From positions 25,606,001 to 25,670,000 of the forward strand of contig NC_068569.1 in NCBI RefSeq assembly GCF_025698545.1: a stretch of 64,000 bases of DNA, given 5' to 3'. Made by a program: the position numbers and the translations under genes. Numbering within the stretch: position 1 is the first letter of the stretch; each line of letters opens with the position of its first letter. This document shows positions 12,407 to 22,389 of the stretch, in pieces. Below the pieces are notes generated by a model. It made no database searches. It worked only from the letters and a program-made list of their open reading frames with translations, and was not told where the DNA came from. The DNA comes from Gossypium raimondii (lineage: Eukaryota; Streptophyta; Magnoliopsida; Malvales; Malvaceae).

Positions 12407-12422
12407 GAATAATCTAAGTTTT
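12407..12422. repeat. LINE target-site duplication, copy 1
   Basis: GAATAATCTAAGTTTT is identical to 18127-18142. It sits at the oligo(T), i.e. poly(A) in element sense, end of the LINE. Confidence 0.9.
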
Positions 12423-12949
12423 TTTTAATAACATCAGATTGGGCTTTTATTAATAAAACAAAATTACAAAAACTGAACACTTATAATTCTAAGAAAACGG
12501 CCCAAAGCAGATGGCCAAAGGTAAAATAAAATCTAAATAATTTAAAAGTAACTTCTAGAATCAGCATTTATTGCACCGATTCCTTGCCCAATCAGAAATT
12601 GTAGAAATCTGCCCTCTCTTCTTCCCATCATTTCATTTTCAATTTGACGATTTCCTTCTTCCAAACTTTTCCTTTCGAACCGTTCCATTTTCTTTTTGTT
12701 TTGAAATTTTCTTCCTTCCGTTCTTCCTCTCCTGACGCTTTCTAGTCTGGTTCACATAGCCTATCATTTCTTCTTTGTTCTTCGGCGTACTCAGGGACCT
12801 CCATTTCCAGGTATACCTCCACTTTTCTTCTTAGGGTTTCTGTTGCAAGAATATGTGCTAAATTATTTGCGTGCCTTGGTGTGTGTTGGAAGCTGATGTT
12901 CTTAAACTCACTTAATTTCTATTGAATATCGTGAATATATGCCCCTATC

Positions 12950-13245
12950 AGTGATGATCTTGCCCTTTTGTATTGCATTTTTTAATTTCTGTAAGAGAAT
13001 CTCCTTCAAAGATAACAGACTGCCATCTCTTATCTGCTCCTATATGAACTGTTGCCCGGCAAGCTACTGCTTTCGCAGCAAATGCAGAGTGATGCCGTTG
13101 TGGATCTTTGAATAAGATAACAGAACTCTACCTTCATCATCTCTGGCCACAATACCTGAGGCTGAGTATTTCTGGCTTTCTTTGTATACTCCGTCGAAGT
13201 TTATCTTTATGAAATCGCGATGTGGGTGCCTCCATCTCTTGTTTT
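12950..13245 (-). pseudogene. LINE RNase H domain (RVT_3 type), decayed
   Basis: On the minus strand this region translates as KINFDGVYKESQ, then GIVARDDEGRVLLSYS, and after a frameshift VIFEGDSL, the pattern of plant LINE-associated RNase H. Further down (about 12,860) a HILATETLRRK stretch resembles the usual domain end. Frame changes show that it is not functional. Confidence 0.65.
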
Positions 13246-13420
13246 CTATAACTGTTGTTGATTTACTTTTTCCAAGACTAGTTAATTCAGTAATGTAGTT
13301 GTTGGTGAAATTTGTAATTTCTTTTCCATTACTGACTTTTCCTTCGTGTATTCTTTTATTTCGGTCTCCTCATATGGCCCAAAGTGCGCAGCAGAATAAA
13401 CAACTTTGCCAAGGGTTGAG

Positions 13421-14709
13421 CTATTCTAACACCCAGGTTAGCCACTGTACGAAGTCCGTGCTCTGGTCCATAATAATATTCTGAAATGATAATGCTCTCC
13501 ATACTTCTGTTGTAACAGGGCATTCTCGAAATAGGTGGTCCATTGTTTCAGCTCTTTCACCACATCTGGGGCAGTTTGTGTTTGCTGATAATTTCCTGTG
13601 TTGTAAATTCACTTTTGTAGGCAAAAAGTTCCATGATAGTCTCCATATTGTAATCTTTATCTTTGTTGGTAAATTCAGGCTCCAAAGTTTTTTGTAGAAT
13701 TTCCTGTAGTTGGTTTGTAAAGCATAAGCTCTAGGATTTTCATCCGAATTCTGTAATAGTTTATAGGCACTTCGGACCGTGAATTCACCCGATGATTCTC
13801 CTCCCCAAATAAGGAAATCCTCATGAGGAGTACGTGCCAGAGGGATTCGAAGAATTCTTGCAGCCTCTTCTTCTGTGAAGGTATTGTTAATCAGCTCCCT
13901 CTTCCAAAGCCTTTTATTACTATCAATTAACTCCTTAACTTTAAGATCACACATTGAAGTAATCATTGTTGATAATCTAAAATTTACTGCATCTAGGATC
14001 CAAGCATCATCATTAACTGAAATAGTAGTGCCCGTACCAACCCTCCAGCATAAACCTTTTGCCAGTAAAGCCTTTGCTGCCCAAATACTTTTCCACACAT
14101 AAGGACAAGAATTTCCAAGACGGGATTTAAAAAATGATCATTTGGAAAGTGTTTCACTTTAAAAACTTGCGTAACAAGAGCATTCTGATTATTGATAATT
14201 TTCCATCCTTGTTTAGCTAGTAAGGATAAATTGAATTGAGCCATATCTCTAAAACCCATGCCTCCCTCCTCTTTAGAGCTGCACAAAGCTTTCCATTGAC
14301 ACCAATGAATCCCTTTCTTCCTTTGGCCTTTTTGCCACAAGATTCTAGCAAACAAATTTTCAAACTCCCCACAAAAAGATTTTGGTAGAAGGAAGCATGC
14401 CATAGCGTAGGCTGGTATTGCTTGAAGTACTGATTTTATGAAAACCTCCTTACCTCATTGTGAAAGAAATCGTGTACTCCAATTCTCGATCCTCTGCTTA
14501 ATCTTGTCCTTGAGATTCTGGAAAGATTCCTTCTTTTTCCGTCCTACCACATTGGGAAGTCCTAGATATTTTTCCATATTTGTTGATCGCCTTATTCCCA
14601 TTTCAATTGAGATAGTTGCTTTGTCCCCTTCCACTATATTAGTGCTGAAGAAAATCGTGGACTTATTGAAATTTACGCATTGACCTGAACACTTCTTATA
14701 TTCCTTCAA
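13421..14709 (-). pseudogene. LINE ORF2 C-terminal part: thumb/connection and zf-RVT
   Basis: Three minus-strand frames (14709-14455, 14403-13993 and 14098-13421) continue the reverse transcriptase. They contain KYLGLPNVVGRKK, IHWCQWKALCSSKEEGGMGF (a hallmark of plant L1 ORF2) and NCPRCGERAETMDHLFRECP, which is the zf-RVT zinc-binding domain. At least two frameshifts separate the pieces. Confidence 0.85.
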
Positions 14710-14717
14710 AATATCTT

Positions 14718-16394
14718 TTAAGATCTTTGCTCTATTCTTTGTAGCTTCACTAAACAGAATACAATCATCCGTAAATAGTAAATGTGAGATCGTCGGGCCC
14801 TTCTACTAGCCTTAACTCCTTTTATCAAACCCTCTATTGTTGATGTCCTAAGTAAGGACGAAAGTCCCTTACTACAAATTAAAAAAAGAAAAGGGCTAAG
14901 TGGATCACCTTGTCGAAGTCCTCTGGTGGGTTTGAAAACATCACCTTTCCTTCCATTGATGTTAACTGTGTAAGAGACTGTAGAGACACATCTCAGAATT
15001 AATGACACCCATTCTTCTGCAAAACCCATACGTAACATTACTTCCTTCAAGAATGTCTACTCAACTCTATCATAGGCTTTACTGATGTCTAACTTGATTT
15101 CCACGTATCCTTTTTTCCCCGTTCGTTTTTTACGAAGTGTATGAAGAATTTCATAAGCAATCAACACATTATCAGAAATTAATCTTCCCGGGATGAATGC
15201 ACTTTGAGCATTGTTAATACATCTGTCAATAAATTCCTGTAGACGATTAGCAATAGTTTTGGCAATAATTTTATAAATAACTGTGCATAGACTAATAGGC
15301 CTAAAGTTGACAAGATTTGTGGGATTTGGAGTATTCGGAATAAGTACAATCTTGGTAAGATTGGAGTCTTCAAAATTTTGACCATCATTTAGAACTCCCA
15401 AACAAAAGGTTTCAACATCTTTCCCCACAATATGCCAGTATTTTTGAAAGAAAAGTACCGGAAAGCCATCATAGCTTGGTGCTTTTGTGGGTCCCATTTT
15501 TGTTACTGCCCGAAAAATCTCTTCTGCCGTATATTTTGCCAGTAGGTTTCTGTTGATATCTGGAGAAATGCTATTCTTGATACCTGACAGAAGATGAGAA
15601 AGATTTCCTACCCCATTAGATAAAAAAAGATTTTGGAAGTATTTTGTGGCAGTCTCATTAATTTCTAATTCTTCAAATATCTTCTTTCCATCATTTGTGA
15701 CCAGCCTGTTTATTGTGTTGATTCGTTTCCGCATTGAGGCATGCTTATGGAAAAATGCCATATTCTTATCCCCTAGTTGGAGCCAATTTACTCTTGCTCT
15801 TTGTTCCCAGTACATTTCATCTTTATCAATCTCCAGATTTAAATGGATTCTCGTATTAATTATATGTGCCATTGTATCCTCATCTCTCTCTTTCTCCATT
15901 AAAATTTTTAACTCCTTTGTGAACTTATTCGTCAGCTCCTTTTGGGCCTTCTGTATTGATTTTGCCCATCTTGACAGACTGGTCTGTAATCTTTCAAGCT
16001 TTTCAACAATAGATCCATTTGACGACTTCCATGAATTCTTAATCTCCTCTTCAATTGACTCATTTGCAGTCCACCATGCCTCAAACTTAAATCTTGGGGT
16101 TCTTTTGAAGTTATCAACATTATTTGTACTAATGAAGAGAGGGCAATGATCGAAAAGTGAAGATGTTAAATGGTGTATATTGCCTATTGGGAACAACTTC
16201 ATCCATTCTTCATTTGCAACACCCCTATCCAATCTTTCTCTAATATTTGTACTCGGTAGATTCTCTCTCTCCCAAGTGTACCATGCTCTCGTATATCCCA
16301 CATAAATGAGTTGACATTCTTCCAATACCTCCCGGAATGCTTCCATCCGTTTCTCCTCCCTCGGCTGACCTCCATTCTTTTTAAAAGAATACAT
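14718..16394 (-). pseudogene. LINE ORF2: endonuclease end and reverse transcriptase
   Basis: The N-terminal part (16394 to about 16130) is the end of an APE-type endonuclease (NIRERLDRGVAN ... FDHCPLF). Reverse transcriptase follows: MGPTKAPSYDGFPVLFFQKY, FRPISLCTVIYKIIAKTIAN, SAFIPGRLISDNVLIAYE and KLDISKAYDRVE. The frame is cut by TAG at 15059-15057, where the family has Trp, then continues in the same frame with GLRQGDPLSPFLFLI. The catalytic block reads FTDD at about 14775-14764 in a different frame, so a frameshift lies near 14,795. Thr replaces the usual Ala. The more N-terminal endonuclease (16,850 to 16,395) is too broken to read as one frame. Confidence 0.93.
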
Positions 16395-16942
16395 TATTTC
16401 ATTGAAATCGCTACTAACAAGCCACAGATAGTTTTGTTCCTATCCTAAAAATCTTAGTAAATTCCATGAGGCAGTTTTATTCTGAATATAAGGTGACCCA
16501 TAAAATCCTGTGAATCTCCATTCTTTACTAACATCGTCTTCTTTGATCAACACATCAATATGATTATTTGAGAAAGTTTTAAGACTAACCTGGGTTTCCT
16601 CTTTCCATGCTAGGCAGATCCCTCATTTCGTACCTTCTACTCCTACATCAAAACCATTCACAAAACCACACTGTCTCCTAATTATCTCCATACGTCTTTC
16701 ATTAACTTTAGTCTCCATGAGGAAGACTATTTGGGGCTTATTTTGCTTCAGTAAAAACTGAAGCCTTCATACTGCCCGTGGATTCCCCAATCCACGAACA
16801 TTCCAGCATATAATTTTCATTGTGTCCGGTCGGCGTGCCTATTGGTAGCCGCCGATCTATTTTGGGTGGGGTTCTCTCTCATTAAATTTGTTTCAGCCTC
16901 GTTTATTAAAATTTGACCTTCACATTGCCTCCTCTTTGCTGC

Positions 16943-18126
16943 TCATTCCCGTGTCTCTTTTATGTTGTAATCCTCATATTCAATCTCTGTCAATTTCCTT
17001 TCCTGTAATTTACTTTCTGTGCCATGATAATTCAACACTTCAACTGGTTCAACTATTTTCCAACTGGATTTCCTGGCTGGCTTTTTTGAGTCTTCGACTG
17101 TGATGCCTTTCTCTGACTTATTCCAGTCTACTTCACCCATATTTTGCGTTCTTGTCTCTTTTGTTGTTATTTTTACCCATGAATCCTCTTGCACTTCTTG
17201 GATCATACCACTACTTTTACCACTCGGTAAGTACATCTCTTGGTCCTCCTTACCACCTCCTGTATACGAACACTGTGGTTGTAGTTTTCTTGTTAAAGCG
17301 TTAAATTTCAGGCTCTCCCTGCCAACCAAATTTAGTTCTGCTTTCAGTGCTAAAGAGAAAGGTGGGTTTTCTCTAATTCTATCTTTTTCTGCAGGTTGTA
17401 TTACTGTGCATTCCTGGAGATCATGCCCCAGCTTTCCACAGCCAAAACAGAATTTCGGTAGCTTTTCGTACTTAAAAGGAATCCAATATCTATTCCCATT
17501 GTCTCTTAAAACAAATATACCCCTAGGAAGGGGTTTTTGTACGTTTAATTTAATTCTAAGGCGACCAGAACTCACCATTGATTTCAGATCTGAGAATGCC
17601 TCCAAAAGTAACCCCTATGGCATGCAAGAGATCTTTTTTTGTCAAATTCTGGTAAGCACGATCCAATCTTGATCCAGAACAGGGATGAAACAAGTCTGAT
17701 CTGATCTCTTTCCACTAGATTAGTCAATCGATCAAAGATAATTAGATTATTCCTAAACAACCATGGCTGACCCTCCATAACAGTTTCTAAATCTCCCTCT
17801 AATTCAAACACAATCATAAAAAGGTTTTGCCCTACCGATTGGATCTCAAATTTCCTCTTAGTTTTCCAAATACTTTTCATCTGCGCTTTGAAACTATCCG
17901 GATTGTAGGATTTCTCTGTCCAAATAGTACAGATTAGAGTCAATTTCTCGTTTGGTTCCACCATCGAGCTTTTGACTGATAGTTGTATAAGCTCTTCCAC
18001 CAATAAGGAGACTTCATCTCCCCAAACCCGTCGTTGCCACCACTTTCCGTCATCCCAAGCTGCAGCAGCCACTGTTTTTGCTAGGATACTAGGGATAGCA
18101 CTCTTGGCTTCTAGGGTTCTCCACTT
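16943..18126 (-). pseudogene. LINE ORF1 (DUF4283-like plus CCHC knuckle), frameshifted
   Basis: The upstream frame (to 17584) carries FMIVFELEGDLETVMEGQPW, typical of the DUF4283 region of plant L1 ORF1. The downstream frame (17605-16943) carries ILRSEING-like sequence across the junction and then CFGCGKLGHDLQEC, a zinc knuckle with spacing C-x2-C-x4-H-x4-C. The two halves are in different frames with a shift near 17,630. The protein would bind element RNA; it cannot be made intact here. Confidence 0.85.
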
Positions 18127-18142
18127 GAATAATCTAAGTTTT
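18127..18142. repeat. LINE target-site duplication, copy 2
   Basis: GAATAATCTAAGTTTT, identical to 12407-12422, marks the 5' end of the LINE. Confidence 0.9.
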
Positions 18143-18986
18143 AAAATCCTCAAATATGATTGAATTATAGATTAGTTAAAAACATCAGATTTAAACAAGT
18201 ATCTTAGGTACCTCACTTTCAGTGCTTGGGAAAGTTGCTTGTTGCCTTAGTTAAACGATAGAAGTTAAAGATCCGTACTTTTTATTTTCCTTGCAGTAAA
18301 GTGACTTTAACATTGAAAAATGTAACTCTACTCACATGTTTTCCTTGCCTTTGATCTATAGGCAGTACTATCCACATTATCGAGTACAAAACCTTAAAAT
18401 AAGAAAGATGTGGAAGGGTGTTGAGTGAAGTTTACATAGTAGGAAACACTAATTGAGGAGACATTAGTTACCGATACAAATGGCAAAGACCTCGATCGAT
18501 AGGCCAAAGCTTACATACCATACATAATCAAAGGAATGCTAATGCTTTACATGTTTGGCTATTTTATGCATTATATATACCCATTTACTGACAAACTTCC
18601 ATTTAACTAGGACATTCAATTAGGGGTTTGCAATTATGGCTTTTCTCTACTAGGTGATTTATAAGACAACGTAGATAGAGATCGATGAAATTTACTATTG
18701 ATGTCTACTGGTATATGATGCAGATACTATTTGTAAAACTATAATGTCCCTTTATCAACAATGTAAAACTATAACCATAATTGATATATTAGAACACACT
18801 AAATTATAAATATTTATAATAAGTCCTACATTTAATATTTGAATAGATTTGGACTACCTTGGATCATACAAGATTTGATGAGAAATCATTCTACATGCAT
18901 ATGAATAAGTAATTTATTTGTATAATTGTATTTAATTAATATAATTATTATCATAAATGAATATAATTATATTTATTATAATTGTT
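18143..18986. other. Intergenic DNA, no gene seen
   Basis: AT-rich with no long frame and no family similarity that I can name. An ATAATTATATT-type simple sequence occupies about 18,940-18,980. Confidence 0.5.
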
Positions 18987-21660
18987 TGTTGTAATAATCA
19001 TTTTAGTGGTTTTGGGATCGATTCCGCGTATGAGTCCGTAGATATTATTTATTTAATATTTACGAGGTCATTAGTGTCATATTAAAATTTGGTTCGATAA
19101 TTTTGATGTTTGATTAAGTAATTAAAGAAAAAGAACTAAATCGTAAAATTTGTAAAAGTCAATTGCTATTAGTGTTTAGGTGGAAATTGAGAATAAATGT
19201 ATACGGGGATGGTTTTAAATGGCAATTTAGCCATAATATTATTACTAGTGGACGGTTGATGCCTTTGGTTAATGAAATTAAAGGTTAAATTTAAGGGTAA
19301 TTTAGTAATTAGTTAAATATGTTAACATAAAAAAAACAATTTAACAATCTTCTTCATTCTCTAATGTTCCAACCGATTTCACCATTTTTAAACCTTGGAA
19401 GCTTCGGCCTTGTGTATATCTTTGCATGTAAGTTCATTTTTACTCGTTTTTCATAAATTTTATGTTTTTGAGATCGTTGTAGCTCAATCTAGTTAGTCCA
19501 ATGACAATTTTGAAATACTGTCAAAGTTTTAAAAACTTGCCATTGATATTCTTGAAGCATTTTAGTTGTTAATGGTTTAGTTTGAAGCTTGAGCATGAAT
19601 TTGGACTAATTTGTAAAGTTATTTTTAATAGTTTTGAGTTTAGGGACTAAAATGATAAAATATTGAAATTTTTTGGTTTTCTTGTAAAATTTTAGAATTA
19701 GAAGGTTGTATAAGGATGTTTATGAATTTGGCACTTAGGGTTAGGAATTAATTGTGAAAATAAACTTGTTTCGATTTTAGGGACTAAATTGAATGAAGTG
19801 TAAAACTTTAGGGATGAAAAATGATAATAGGATTTAATATGCATTAAATTACATGTTATAAGATAATTGAGGTTGATAAATTGAAATAAATTACTATATA
19901 AATCAAGAATCGATAGATAATCGTGGACAAGAGAAAATTGATAACTAGTCCTTGATATTGCTATCTTTGCTGTTTAGCCCTGGTAAGTTCATACGATATT
20001 ATTTTGTATAATTTAGTAATGTTATTATTGAAATTCTATATTTTGGTGACATTGGTTATAAATTGAAATGTTACGATTGAATTGATAGGAAAAAGTGTTG
20101 ATATGGAAAATGTTATACATTTATATGTATCGAGCTCAAATGAACATAGGATAGAATACAATTGGCATGCCAATAGTTTATTTTGTGCACTGTATGGGGT
20201 TTAATTGTGATGAGATGATGATATATGACATGTTATTATTCACTGGGTATATGGAATTCAGCATTTGTTGCGAATTACTAAGTTATATTTATAGTGATCC
20301 TAGAATGATTCTTGGGGCAGATGTAAAGCCTATGGGCTTAGCACTTGGTGCCTAGGTATGTTTTTAGAGGGATGTTAGCTTACGGGCTTGGCACTTGGTG
20401 CCCAAGCGTGTTCTTGGTTAGATTAGCTCAGTTGAGCATTTTAGCATGTTTTGGGTGGAAAACTGCATATTCATATCTGTTTATTTCTGTTCATCGGCAG
20501 AATTGTGTTCGTTAAAGGATAAAATGATTTGTATTGAGATTTGATGATAATGTCTTGTTGATGTCTTCAAAATATATTTGCATATGCTTATGGATATTAT
20601 GTAGTAACTTGACAGGAAATGATCTTGTTAGCTTGGATGGATATATGATTTGTGTATACGAAACTCACCTATTGACACGGTTGTGATGACAAGATTGAAT
20701 GTTAGTTAATTGTCTTGTAAATTTATAAATGTGACATAAGGTGTGCATTATCGTTTTCAACCTATGAACTTGCTAAGCTCTATTGAATTTTATTCGTGTT
20801 ATTTTCGTGTTTCTTTGTTGATTTTGTTTTACGGAACCAGATGATCGGATCAGCTTAAAGATCACACTATCCAACCATCTTTTGGTAGACTTTGAAACCA
20901 TTATAATTCGATTTTGTGGCATGTAATAGTGATAGCTTGTTTATGTATGTAAGTGTTCTTTACAAATGGTATGTTTAAGCTTATATAGAAGTTGTATGCT
21001 TGTTGGTCAAAAGTATGGTTGATCATGGCTTGGTATAGAGATTTGAATGTGATATTGAGTTTGACATGTGTTGGGATGTAGATATATATATATATATATA
21101 TATGATGGAATGAAATACATATGGATGAGTTGTAATGTGGTAGTTGGGATGGCATGAAATGACATGTACATGGTTTCTTTGATTGATAAATGTGTTATTC
21201 TATTTTCGGACATGCATGTCATTAGCAGTGAGATTATCCAATATAATAATTTTGAAGCATCACAAATATAGATTGACAGTGGCATTCTCGAGTTACAGAA
21301 CCTGTTGGATTGATTGAATTTGCGCCACCTATTATCCAAGCGCGTCTGTATCCTTGTATCACTTGAGCAATTGATTCGGTCTATCATATGCACATTTTGT
21401 TCTTTGATAAGGATGTCAATCATGAACATGTTAAGAATTTGGCCAAAGTTTACGCAAACATTTAGAGTTTCGAGGAACTTTTGCACACCTTATTGCATCC
21501 GTCCGGTGCAACAATATGCACTGAGTGATGAGTTTTATTTTTTTATCATGGGGTTTGAAGTGAACAAAGATTGAAGTAAAGAGGAAGATCCACTCCAAGC
21601 TCCATCACGATGGAATCCAGCATGTAGTTGAAAAGATGCATTTGCCTTGCGTCATAGATA
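18987..21660 (+). mobile_element. Old gypsy-type LTR (probably solo or truncated)
   Basis: The start resembles a TG-start LTR (TGTTGTAATAATCATTTTAG). The AT-rich stretch with AGGGACTAAATTGAATG phrases and the GCACTTGGTGCC blocks near 20,345 and 20,390 occur in the same order and at similar distance from the left end as in the solo LTR at 37,102-40,010. No gag or pol is present. The right end lacks the GTTACA terminus, and I could not find a target duplication, so it is truncated or the edge is misplaced. A (TA)n tract sits at 21,080-21,101. Confidence 0.55.
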
Positions 21661-22389
21661 AATGTATAAATATTTACTTTTGTATTTGTTTATTTAGAAA
21701 AAACTTTATATAATTAATTTTAATTAAATTTCATATATTCTTTCATTTAACTCAATTAACTTTTATTTTATTCGAAATACTTATAAATTCTCTCGAATTA
21801 AAAAAAATTAATTAATTTATGTCCAGTTTGATCTGATTTTTAGAATTAACAAAATTGTTTAAACTTGAGAAAATTAATTTGAATTAATTTAAAAAAAAAT
21901 TACCGACACATTGATCAAATATACCAAAGTTCAATAGTGTTGTGCTTGTCCCTCAACACCTATTGGTGTCAAAATCCAATTTATAGGCTAAGGTTTATAG
22001 TTTTCCACAGGGTTTCTATGGGTTGAGGGCTTTTTTATCAGAACCGAACACCCAAAGTTCAGGTTCCTTTTGGCAAAGAGGATCAAAGGCAGTTCATCAT
22101 CGGTTTTATGAACAGCAAACTAGGATAAATACCAAGAAAAACAAAGAAATAACCATTCATTCAATGCTCTTGATCAGCCTCGGAAAGGAGAATAAAGAAA
22201 AACCCAAAAGCAAGGGTCACTCAAGGGTAAATGTAAATGTAATTCACCAGTGGTACAAGACGCCTTCTAATTTTTAAGCATAAAGCTTAATATTTATTAA
22301 CTTTCATACAACACATACACTACTCTTCTTGTTATTCTCTTTGCCATACAGCATCCGACAAGTTGCCTCTTAATTCTCTACATCAAACC
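21661..22389. other. Intergenic DNA and Mn-SOD 3' UTR
   Basis: The right part is the 3' untranslated region of the Mn-SOD gene. An AATAAA on the minus strand at 22298-22293, about 90 bp past the stop, is a plausible poly(A) signal. The frame at 22,023-22,277 has no recognised similarity. Confidence 0.5.

Larger units (their letters stand above)
12423..18126 (-). mobile_element. L1-clade LINE retrotransposon, nearly full length, mutated
   Basis: Element sense is minus. In order from 18,126 down it holds an ORF1 with an RNA-binding region and a CCHC knuckle, an endonuclease remnant, reverse transcriptase, a zf-RVT zinc-binding domain, an RNase H domain and a 3' UTR ending in a short poly(A) (T-run at 12419-12426). 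A perfect 16-bp duplication flanks it (12407-12422 and 18127-18142), so it came in by target-primed reverse transcription. The open frame of ORF1 starts upstream inside the flanking DNA, so the extreme 5' end is probably truncated, as is common for LINEs. Nonsense and frameshift mutations in both ORFs make it inactive. Confidence 0.93.

Noticed and set aside
15646-16149. 167-codon plus-strand frame, hydrophobic
   Set aside because: Antisense of the LINE reverse transcriptase. Hydrophobicity is a by-product of the reversed reading of Lys/Asn/Glu-rich codons.
17100-17672. 190-codon plus-strand frame
   Set aside because: Antisense of LINE ORF1; no family similarity in its own direction.
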